Below the pieces are notes generated by a model. That model had not been told where the DNA came from. It saw only the letters and a list, made by a program, of their open reading frames with translations, and made no database searches. A program made the translations under genes and the position numbers. 64,000 nucleotides of DNA from Acanthosepion esculentum (Eukaryota; Mollusca; Cephalopoda; Sepiida; Sepiidae), in assembly GCA_964036315.1 (NCBI GenBank), contig OZ038480.1, forward strand, positions 7,312,703-7,376,702, in the 5' to 3' direction. Below, piece by piece: positions 55,470 to 64,000 of the stretch. The stretch's first letter is position 1, and each line of letters opens with the position of its first letter.

Positions 55470-56255
55470 GTAGTTTATTGTCATACCCAGGACGGTATTT
55501 GCTTGTAGATTGTACATCTGAAGAAAGCTAGAGAATAGATTGGTCGAAATATGATAACAAGAAAAGCAATAGGAAAATGAGTTTAAACAAACCTTGTAAG
55601 GTTTTTAAATGACTTCTTGATTTTAACAAAAGAAAGAATGTAAATCATTATGCAAATTAATTAAAGCAATTTTGGTTATGGCATAAAGAATATTAACTTC
55701 CAAAACCAATGCTCACATATCAATTTAATATCCAAGATGATTTTTTTTTTGTCTCAGACTTCAGAAATGGTTTACTAGTATATTCCTGGATTTTTATTTA
55801 AAGGACGTCATGAAAATAAATTCAAGCCTGAATGCAAGTAAATTTAAATTCTTCTTTTATGTGCTAAGTCTCATCAGGACATGGACGATGATGGCTACTC
55901 ACAGCTTCCTGTCTTTTGTACTTCAAATTAATTTTTGAACATTTCCATGCTTTTTCAATGATTGGAAATGGCTTAGAGCCTGTTGGACTGTAGGTTTTAG
56001 TGAGGATTATCTTACTTCGAACCTCACGAACTGGCACTACAGAATGACAAAAAAACAAATTGCAACAAGTAACAGAAACCATATCACTTGAGGACTTTCC
56101 ACAGCAGCAACAAATAAAATGGATATCACATGTAGCCCAAAAAGAAAATAATGATAATCAAAATATTGACATTCCACGCTACTTTGAACAAAAGTTTGGG
56201 AAGAAATCCTCATTCCAAACTGGGAAGAGCGATAATAGTTACTGGACTTGATATA
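55470..56255. other. No gene recognised; possible LINE scrap near its end
   Basis: Mostly AT-rich. A plus-strand 63-codon frame at 56060-56251 (with WISHVAQKENN) has a faint likeness to LINE C-termini, and a minus-strand frame at 55864-56082 (REVRSKIILTKTYSPTGSKP) reads protein-like but unknown. Neither is strong enough to call. Confidence 0.35.
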
Positions 56256-56259
56256 GAAA

Positions 56260-56640
56260 AAAAAAAGTGCGGTGGAAGTTTTTTCTTTTTTTTCGGTCGC
56301 CTCAAAGAAATGGATTGCGTGGCTCCCTTTCTCAGCCATTACACTGGGCAGTTGTGAAACAGACACCAGCTCAGCCGCGCCGACTTCGACGACTTCTTTG
56401 TCCGACTGTCAATCCGTGCGTCCAACTCTATTGCACACTGTCCGCCGAATGACTTCGATTCACCCGTGCTGCCGGCACCCCGCTTTTTATGCTACAGCCA
56501 AAATTTGCATGTGTGCAAATATCGTCTTGTTTTGGACAAGATAGGCGTGCATAAATTGTGTCTTCAATAGCGGCCATATTTATTTTTGTCATCACATTGG
56601 AGGCAAGACACGTTTGCGCTCGTTCCGAATTATGAGGTAA
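56260..56640 (-). promoter_or_regulatory. CpG-richer block, candidate FOCAD promoter / first exon
   Basis: This is the most CpG-dense stretch in the window (GCCGCGCCGACTTCGACGAC and TGTCCGCCGAATGACTTCGA on the plus strand). It lies 1.7-2.1 kb upstream, in minus-strand sense, of the first recognised FOCAD exon. On the minus strand it contains a TATA-like GCATAAAAAGC near 56490, an octamer-like ATTTGCATG sequence near 56505 in inverted orientation, and ATG codons in reasonable context (ATGGCCGC near 56577; ATGGCTGAG near 56336). No reading frame here matches the remembered focadhesin start, so the link is inferred from position only. Confidence 0.3.
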
Positions 56641-57302
56641 GACATGTCTTTCATTACACTTGAGAAACCTATTTTCTTGAAAAAAGTTTTAAACAGAAAG
56701 ATCTTATAAAGTGAAAAATAATAAAGCTTACTTAAAAAAATGACTTTTCTCTTTTGTTTTAACATTATTACTCTTGTGCTTTGGGACAATTATTAAGTAA
56801 AACTACTGAATAATTTATTTCTGGGTTTGCTGGTAAATAGCTATAAACATGGAAAGTAAAACTGTGGATAGCGAGTGACCAATGTATATTGAAACAGAAA
56901 AATAATTTTATGATCTCTCCTGGGAACAAGAGAAAAGTTTTCGTTTTATAAGTGATCAATAAAAGTGTCCTAGACAGTTTTGTCCAAGAGATGTAATTTT
57001 CACTTCTTGCAAAGAAAATACACTGGCTTTAAAAAGATGAGCAAAGATTTTATTTGTAGATTTCAATAAAATCAATAAAGATGATTGTTTCTGTAATTTC
57101 ACCAGATGACAAGATTGATGAGACAGTAGGCAGGAAAAATAATAATCATTTGTGAATTCAAATGTGTGACTGATTGTAAATATTTTTGAGAAGAATCATT
57201 ATTCAAGCAGCTAAAGCCCTTTTTGGTAAAGAATGAAGACTACTAAGAAGATTGTTCAAAGCTTGGAAGAGAAGAGATTGGTTGTGAAAGTATTTAGTTT
57301 CA

Positions 57303-57720
57303 GTATCTGTCTATATTTCTGAGATGAGGTATTATGTACACTATTTACATTGTTTGGACTATTGTCCTCATCTTTGTCGCCATATTTATTACAACGTTTC
57401 GTCCTTTCAGTATCTGTCTATATTTCTGAGATGAGGTATTATGTACACTATTTACATTATTCGGACAATTGTCCTCATCTTTGTCGCCATATTTATTACA
57501 ACGTTTCGTCCTTTCAGTATCTGTCTATATTTCTGAGATGAGGTATTATGTACACTATTTACATTATTCGGACTATTGTCCTCATCTTTGTCGCCATATT
57601 TATTACAACGTTTCGGCTGGTGTATGCTCCGGCCTTCTTCGGGTGGCTGGAATGCCGAACTGAACCCTTTATTTCGCTCACTGGGTTAGACTGTTCTAGT
57701 TCCACATGCCATGTTTAATG
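57303..57720 (+). mobile_element. Penelope-end-like repeat P with 107-bp tandem units
   Basis: A 107-bp unit (GTATCTGTCTATATTTCTGA ... TTATTACAACGTTTCGTCCT) starts at 57303, 57410 and 57517. The third unit runs on into the full repeat: ACAACGTTTCGGCTGGTGTA, CGGCCTTCTTCGGGTGGCTG, GAACTGAACCCTTTATTTCG and CTGTTCTAGTTCCACATGCC. The same full form is at 61307-61500. An inverted copy begins 25 bp after its end. Confidence 0.8.
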
Positions 57721-57744
57721 GATGTTAATTTGTTATCAGTTATT

Positions 57745-57990
57745 TGTGAGTTCAATACCCGGTTAAGGCAGTGGAGAACTTGGAGAGGGGAATTAACAAG
57801 AGATAACCGATAACTGACATCCATTAAAACATGACACGTGGAACTAGAACAGTCTACCCCAGTGAGTGAAATAAAAGGTTCAGTTTGACATTCCAGCCAT
57901 CTGAAGAAGGCTGGAGCGTAGAACAGCCGAAACGTAATAAATATGGCAAGAAAGATGGGGACAATAGTTTGAATAAAGTAAATAGTATTT
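57745..57990 (-). mobile_element. Penelope-end-like repeat P (inverted copy) with hammerhead-like core
   Basis: Matches 48711-48955 over its whole length and is inverted relative to 57517-57720, so the two can form a long foldback. Plus-strand CTGAAGAAGGCTGGAGCGTA then GAACAGCCGAAACG has CUGANGA (57901-57907), a stem GGCTG/CAGCC, and GAAA. The stem differs from the GGCCG/CGGCC consensus by a compensating pair (U-A for C-G). Confidence 0.75.
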
Positions 57991-58508
57991 AGTTTTAATT
58001 TCTTTAATTTCAAACTATTAGGTGAACATTTCCAGCTCGCTCTTGACAATAAACTATTAGTCTAATTTTTGTAGTTAGATCCATTTCTATTTGGCTTTGT
58101 ACTTTAAAACAGGAGATATCCTTTGAAAAATTCAACACTAAAAATACATTGCTTAAAGATATCAGAGCAGCCAAAGGAAATTGGGCATCAGCAAAACGAA
58201 TTGAGTGATAATGTCTCAGTAAATTGTCTACCTATAAAATCTGAGTCAAATTGCATCCCTTAAAACTGTCAGTCAGTGAGCAGTCTTATATGTCTTGCCA
58301 ATAATTAAATCTAATCATTATTTTTGGCATTTTTAAACCTTCAGGAATGGATCTTCTTTGCTGAGCCAATGGAATGGTCAAGTCTGAAATTATGATAACC
58401 AATTTAGACTTGCTAAATCATATTCTTATGGAGATGGCACAACAGTTATGATAATGGAAAATTTCCAGGAAAGCCCAGAATTTTATTCTTCATACATTTT
58501 GCTCTGTA

Positions 58509-58509
<1 letters not shown>

Positions 58510-58550
<41 letters not shown>

Positions 58551-58614
58551 CATGCTCTATCTCTGATATTGAGCACTTTATCTCATAAATAGAGTACATC
58601 TTAAGAGTATATTT

Positions 58615-58662
<48 letters not shown>
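58510..58662. repeat. (AT)n microsatellites flanking a dispersed repeat copy
   Basis: TA runs at about 58509-58548 and 58618-58662 enclose a 65-bp block (58553-58618, ATGCTCTATCTCTGATATTG within it). That block is the reverse complement of the block at 7605-7650, which is also flanked by TA runs. Confidence 0.8.
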
Positions 58663-58664
<2 letters not shown>

Positions 58665-59085
58665 TGACTCTCCCGTCATATTCGACGTATGAGGGTCAGG
58701 CAGATCAGTTCCTAGAAACTGAAAGCCCGACACCGACACATGAGATTTGATTATAGTGGTGAAGGCTTTGTGCAGGGCCATCCACACTTTTTGGAGGGAC
58801 GAATACAGGGACCTGGTGCAGCGAATGCCACAAGGTCCCCAAATGACCCTCCGCAGGTTTTGAATTCAGAGTTGTCCTTCTCCTAGACCAGTTGCCATCC
58901 AAGGCTATAGAAGCCAGTCTGTCCTGCTATTTACCCATAGCTGGAGGGAGAAGAAGAGGATTTACACCTTTCCCAAGGGTATTAGCACGTAAGTGAATGT
59001 AATGGATTCGACTGGAATTCGAACTCGGCTCTCCGATTCCTCAATCCAAGCCGTTATCCATTACTTCACTGTGCCTTCTTATATA
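58665..59085 (-). mobile_element. tRNA-derived SINE (family B, longest copy)
   Basis: Minus-strand reading from 59085: GGCACAGTGAAGTAATGGAT and AACGGCTTGGATTGAG (A-box region), GAGTTCGAATTCCAGTCGAA (clear B box, near 59030-59011), and ATTCACTTACGTGCTAATAC. The long body carries CCAGCTATGGGTAAATAGCA, GGATGGCAACTGG and CTCATGTGTCGGTGTCGGGC. It ends near 58665 in a TA microsatellite. It is about 420 bp long and better preserved than copies at 20.9 and 53.7 kb, so it defines the family consensus here. Confidence 0.85.
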
Positions 59086-59104
59086 TATATAATCAGGTAT
59101 ATCT

Positions 59105-59185
59105 TGAATGCAGGAGGGCACAACATCCAAAATGTTGTGATAACAACAACAAAGATAAGGACAATAGTTCACGTGTAAATCATGT
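59105..59185 (+). mobile_element. Penelope-end-like repeat scrap
   Basis: GGAGGGCACAACATCCAAAA then TGTTGTGATAACAACAACAA and AGATAAGGACAATAGTTC follow the same order as the right part of repeat P at 61.5 kb, with the hammerhead-like residues lost. Confidence 0.55.
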
Positions 59186-59630
59186 AAATAATGATAACTC
59201 CTCAACCCAGAAATTCAGACAAAAATAATAACATGAACATAATAAATAATGACTTTACTGTGCTTCCCAACAAGTGTTTCCTTTATTGTGCATGTGTGTG
59301 TTGTACAACATTTCAGGAGAAACATACCAAATCTTATCTGAACGGACTTAGGGGCATGCAGTGCACTTTTGTATGCGTAAACTTTCTTGTAATTTTGTAG
59401 AAAAAGTGACTTTCCTATATCCATCAATTTAGTTTTGAAATAAACACTTTACAAAATTTATTTCAAGTAAGATAGTTCTAAGTCATCGTGAGTAGGTTTG
59501 GTTAAACAAAGGATGACGAGATGATTTGCGTAGGTGTGCCAACATCCGCGTCTGCAATCATGGAATGTCATAAAAAAGAAAAAGAAAAGAAAATTGAGAA
59601 TGTGCTGCATCCTTCTGTGTGGACATGTTT

Positions 59631-59808
59631 TGTTTCATGCAGATCGCATTTCATTTTGTTTCATGCAGATCGCATTTCATTTTGTTTTATGCAGATCACA
59701 TTTCATTTTGTTTCATGCAGATCGCATTTCATTTTGTTTTATGCAGATCGCATTTCATTTTGTTTTATGCAGATTGCATTTCATTTTGTTTTATGCAGAT
59801 CGCATTTT
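59631..59808 (+). repeat. 26-bp tandem array (7 copies)
   Basis: The unit TTTTGTTTTATGCAGATCGC plus ATTTCA is repeated seven times with only a few substitutions (T/C in TTTTATG/TTTCATG; one AGATTGC, one AGATCAC). The unit contains ATGCAGATCGCAT, a near-palindrome. All three plus frames are open across it, so it yields spurious reading frames. Confidence 0.95.
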
Positions 59809-59814
59809 AGTTAG

Positions 59815-61300
59815 CATTTAAAAGTCCTGTAACTCAAAACAACTTTTCCTGTGTAAACAGACAAGTTTCTTGTGTCCTTTTTTAGTCAATGTGCTCAGTA
59901 TTTTACTATATATTCATCTTGATTGAGGCACAATAACTGGTTAGTTAAATATATATTTTTTTCTTTTGTTTCTATTTTCATGTCAACTGTGGTGGTTGTG
60001 TTTTTCTTACTATTGATGTTTTGAAAATGATGTCCGTTTTGATTGCTGTAATAAAATGTCACTGCATTTTACTATAGAATTGTATTTTATATGATTTTAC
60101 AATAGAAATACATTGCAGATTATCTTAATACTTGATGTTTATGAAACCATGACATCCTGAGTCGGATTTATGAAAACACTACAGGAACATTTATATTTCA
60201 CTTTAAAGACTGTATATAGAAAGTGACACAGCAAAGCTTGTGAACAGATACAGCAAATATGAAGCCAAAAATATTATAAAATAGTTATCTATGTAAATAT
60301 TAACTTCTATGCCATGCTAAGTACATTTTGTTCTCTCACAGATTAAGTTCACGATGAACAAATTTTTGTGTTGGCTCGTGAAAAGGTCCGTGAAAGAATT
60401 TGTTTCTGAGAATTGAAGATTATTTGAATTTTGTTTTTAAATGTTTCCTAGTTTTCTATTGGCCGAAAAACATTTCGCATCAAGGTGTGAAATTTTACGA
60501 GTTTTGTTTTGGATTCGCTTTTGCGTGTGTGTTAAGTAAAGTTTGTAAATTCGAGTCTTTTTAATTTCTAAGAAAATCAACGAGTCAGTGCTTAGCATTT
60601 GAATTTTAAATCTAGATCTTGTTTTGTTCACTACAAATGAACCCCAAATAATTTAATACTGTTCAACTTGTAAAGTAGGTGTGATCAGCTATTGAAGTTC
60701 TTGGAGCTCAACAACAATTGATGAATGGTCCCAAACATACACACAGAATGAGTGTTCAAGTTATTATTATTGTTGAGGACCAAAATCAAAATCTATTTTG
60801 CCCTTCCCTATGTTCTACTGAAATAAACAATGTGTTCTCACCTTGAACTCTATCTAAAAGAATAGATGTCATAGAAATTCAAAGGTAATTCATTGATATC
60901 TCATTGGCCAGAATCAACCAATCAATGCCAGTAATTAAATAAGGTGATGATTGCAGGATTCTCTCCCCTTTTGTTTTACTGGTTACAGTTTCTAAACAGT
61001 ATATGATCATGATGGTTCGTTTTGCTGGGAGCAGATGCAAGATTTTAAACAGGATGGGGATCCAAACGGAAACATTTATGAGGTGCACAGTTGGTGATCA
61101 ACGATGAATTTGGAGGATTTCTGAAGGTGTTCGCAATTTTCACTTACATTTGTGTTGTAGCTTTTTAGCACTAAAAATGAGTAAAGTAAAAACAAAAACT
61201 AATAAAAATTAATCAGATATTTACAGGATAATCAATAAATAAAAGAAAATTATAAAGAATAAACATGACATTTTACTGAAATGAAAAAACAAAGTCATAA
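59815..61300. other. No gene recognised
   Basis: AT-rich sequence with short chance frames only. I looked for the missing first exons of focadhesin on the minus strand and found nothing convincing. Confidence 0.4.
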
Positions 61301-61306
61301 AGTTTT

Positions 61307-61605
61307 GGTATCTGTCTATATTTCTGAGATGAGGTATTATGTACACTATTTACATTATTCGGACTATTGTCCTCATCTTTGTCGCCATGTTTATCACAAC
61401 ATTTCGGCCATTGTACACTCCAGCCTTTTTCAGATAGCTGGAATGTCGAACTGAACCCTTTATTTCGCTCACTGGGGTAGACTGTTCTAGTTCCATGTGC
61501 CAACCACCTGAAGAAGACCGGAGCGTACAACGGCCGAAACGTTGTGATAAACATGGCGACAAAGATGAGGGCAATAGTCCGAATAATGTAAATAGTGTTC
61601 ATAAA
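61307..61605. mobile_element. Penelope-end-like repeat P, forward plus inverted part
   Basis: The forward copy runs from 61307 to about 61498 (GTATCTGTCTATATTTCTGA to TAGACTGTTCTAGTTCCATG). An inverted partial copy follows at once (61499-61600: CCACCTGAAGAAGACCGGAG to GGCAATAGTCCGAATAATGT). The inverted copy has the best hammerhead-like core: CTGAAGA (61508-61514), stem GACCG/CGGCC with one mismatch, and GAAAC (61536-61540). Confidence 0.75.
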
Positions 61606-62279
61606 GTTTTGTTTTTAAGATGAATTTATGATATCCTTTCATAAAATGTTGTGCCCTTTCCAGATGCGAGCAACGATGGCTCTGTGTGGATTTGGGCTCC
61701 TGGTTTTCTTCATGTTGCTTATGGCTATCTAGAATCACTGGGCGTATGCGACAGAAAATGTTGAGAAAGAATTTATCTGGTTGCAAAAGAAGTCAAGATC
61801 TGAATGCAATTTTGTATCATTGCATTTTCATCATCATCATCATCTATAACAGTGTGTGTGTGTGTGTGATTTCAGTTTTGTCAGCAAACTTCCCTTCAAA
61901 TAAAGGCATAAAATGCAAATCCTTGAGCAATTTCAAGCCAGATCTTGAGAAGCTAATTTCTCTCCACAAAAAATGATCATCTCACTGAATAGTGAAAGAA
62001 AAATTGACAAATGATATAAACATTCTCCTCATCAGAAAATCGTATTCTCGTGTTTGGGAGGAAAAAAAAGTTCCCTATTTTTTCTTGAATAAATCAATGC
62101 CAATTACTTTTTGTTTTTCCGCAGGTAAAAAATGCTCATGAAAGGTTGTTTAACAATATTAAAAAACAAAAAAAAACAACTAAAAGCAAAATTTTTTATA
62201 AACTTCATTTTTGTTGTAAATTTTTGAGATGAAGAATTATCATTAATATGCAGTACACTGAATTACTAAGACTAGTAAT

Positions 62280-62340
62280 CTTGTCTTGTTTGTTAGTCAT
62301 AACATTTTGGCTATTATGCCTGCCAATCTTTAGGTGTCTT
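62280..62340 (-). other. Related repeat scrap with CTAAAGA...GCC-AAAATG core
   Basis: The minus strand reads GACACCTAAAGATTGGCAGG then CATAATAGCCAAAATGTTAT. This parallels the CCTGAAGAAGGC...GCCGAAACGTTGT arrangement of repeat P but with both conserved motifs mutated. A TGGC/GCCA stem is retained. Confidence 0.35.
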
Positions 62341-62344
62341 ATGT

Positions 62345-63508
62345 AGCTGGTAACTTTCTATGAATTTTAAACCAAACTCTTTATTCAATCCACAGGAACA
62401 GATTATTTTCATGCCACTGTCCATACCAAGGGAGATAACTCGTATAATTTTTCCAATCCATCTTTTGGCCAATGTTATCAACTATGCTATTTATATATCA
62501 CAGATACATTTTAAGAAGCCCAAATAATGCATCAGTGGAAATAACTTCAACAGAACCACTTACAGAATATGAATGATGACTGGGACATCCTCAGTCATAA
62601 ATGAAGCCATTATCTTATTACAACATTTTGTGCATGTAAGCTGTTTTACATGGTATACGTGACTTTTTTATTTTATTTATAAATATAACATCTCTGAAGG
62701 TTCTATATTTTTGGGGAGAATTGCTTTGTTATTTTTACCTGGTTCATTTTCTTGCCATCTTCAGGTGACTTTTGTCAGCTACAATACTGCTTTTACATTC
62801 CTAATTCTGGTCCATATCTGTAGACACTTACACCAAAGACATTAACATTTTGCCTTTTGAGCAGTTTTTATGCTATAAGAAATACATTAAAAACTAAAAA
62901 TTCATAAGTAAAAATAAAAAAAACTGCAGATATACACACACAAAAGTCTTTACACTTTTAATCTTAATGAAATTGTATTTGGAAGAATTTGTTTGCTTAT
63001 GAATTCTACCAAACATTCTTTATGGAGCAGATGAATGTTGGCGATAAAGAATTTTGGAAAGGGAGTAAAATATCAAAGGCGGAACTAATAAAAGTTGTCT
63101 GACAATTTTCTTTTTATTAATTTATTAAAATGGAAACTTTTTTGTATGATGTTTCAAATGTTCAAACAAAAAATGGAAAAAAAAAAAGCAGAAATGTTTC
63201 CTTTGCTCACAAAAGTGTAATTAATTTTTTTACAAATTTATTTGCAAGGCATTTGAGGATTAGTTGATCAAGAGAGATGACTTTCATTTTTTTTTTCATT
63301 TATTTTTAAAGCTTATATTCTTTCCTTTCATAGAAGAATAATCTAAGATCAGCAATTTTGAAATTGAAGATAATATTTAAAAAATTACAAGTTTCAAACA
63401 TTAATGCATGTTGTGACAGAAGTGGTATTAAATAAATTATTACAAATGTCTTGAGTGTTTTCATCTGAATATTTCAGCTTTTCAGTTGGGATGGCAGCAG
63501 TAGTATGT

Positions 63509-63551
<43 letters not shown>

Positions 63552-64000
63552 ATGATCAGGCTGTTGGAAGGTTGATAATAAAAAATAATTTAGAGGCAAT
63601 GCACAACACTGTTTTAGAATAGAATGAAAAATATTGAGATGTGATATTAAACTGAAAAATATAAGAATGCTTAGAACTAATTGGCAATGTGTGCAAGTAA
63701 TTTAAATAAGAATAAGTAAAACTGCTACTTATCTCTGTCGAAAGATACATTACGTTCTATTCAATCTGCGATAGTTATTCAGAAAGACAGAAATAAAATT
63801 TCCAATAAAAAAAAAATTACCTTGATATTGCAATGAATTATTTACATATATAAAATGCATTTCTTCCCTGGATTCAGTAGTCAGTCATTGGTGTGTTTAT
63901 TCACAGAGTAAGTACATAAGAATTTGCATTTCTTTCAACCATGTGCCAATGGCTTAGGGGGAAAATCTCAGACTGATGCCAAATCTGTCAGATTTAGATC
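62345..64000. other. No gene recognised
   Basis: AT-rich sequence with no supported coding or transposon domain up to the window end, apart from the (CA)n run at 63511. Confidence 0.4.
63511..63550. repeat. (CA)n microsatellite
   Basis: About 40 bases of pure ACAC repeat. Confidence 0.97.

Noticed and set aside
56037..56366. 109-codon minus-strand frame starting in the CpG-rich block
   Set aside because: Considered as a FOCAD first exon, but it does not resemble the remembered N-terminus and its later part is hydrophobic chance sequence. Kept only as a candidate promoter region.
59521..59821. Overlapping plus-strand frames of 95-97 codons
   Set aside because: They are translations of the 26-bp tandem array in three frames.

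Overview
The window reads as AT-rich intronic DNA from a metazoan, most likely a cephalopod mollusc (octopus-like). The reasons are the tRNA-derived SINEs, long (AT)n tracts, Penelope-like, CR1/jockey-like and RTE-like retroelement fragments, mariner/Tc1/hAT remnants and very large minisatellites. There is no bacterial gene organisation, no intact long protein-coding gene and no recognisable rRNA or functional tRNA gene. The organism call rests on remembered repeat families, not a search.

The only host gene I can support is on the minus strand. Two short exons at 54357-54511 and 33479-33583 have correct splice sites and matching phase (codon split 2+1). Joined, they read like the N-terminal part of focadhesin (FOCAD), whose 'YVLNGILNLIP' block I recognise. 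Most or all of the window is therefore probably FOCAD intron: about 20.8 kb between the two exons, at least 33 kb downstream of the second, and 9.5 kb upstream of the first. A CpG-richer block at 56260-56640 could be its promoter/first exon, but this is unproven.

Layout. 1-4.8 kb: Tc1/mariner (maT-like) remnant cut by the window edge, LINE scrap, 39-bp tandem array, SINE. 7.2-8.5 kb: AT microsatellites with foldback repeats, then a LINE 3' end. 8.95-16.74 kb: a degenerate ~80-bp repeat followed by a 7.3-kb purine-rich array of ~100-bp units that contains an exact-length 1882-bp tandem duplication. 16.7-23.4 kb: mostly unassigned, with one SINE and LTR-like promoter candidates. 23.4-31 kb: two LINE 3' ends tail-to-tail, an 80-bp MADE1-like mariner MITE nested in a LINE, two broken mariners and a Penelope-like element with GIY-YIG endonuclease remains. 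32.4-36.1 kb: hAT scrap, FOCAD exon, LINE tail, Tc1-like element. 36.17-39.96 kb: a dispersed element whose internal ~33-bp repeat has grown to about 100 copies; a short version lies at 55.05-55.47 kb. 40-45 kb: minus-strand LINE fragments, a Ty3/Gypsy remnant split by a 222-bp solo LTR, and RNase H LINE fragments. 45.9-48 kb: gag-like remnant and purine-rich minisatellite. 48.6-62.3 kb: Penelope-end-like repeats (several with a hammerhead-like core), a palindromic MITE, a GTF2IRD2-like hAT remnant, SINEs and a 26-bp tandem array.

Nearly every element is degraded (frameshifts, stops, lost catalytic residues), so the window is a fossil record rather than a set of cooperating genes. The most unusual features are the two giant arrays, the element-internal array expansion, and the recurrent CUGANGA...GAAA cores.
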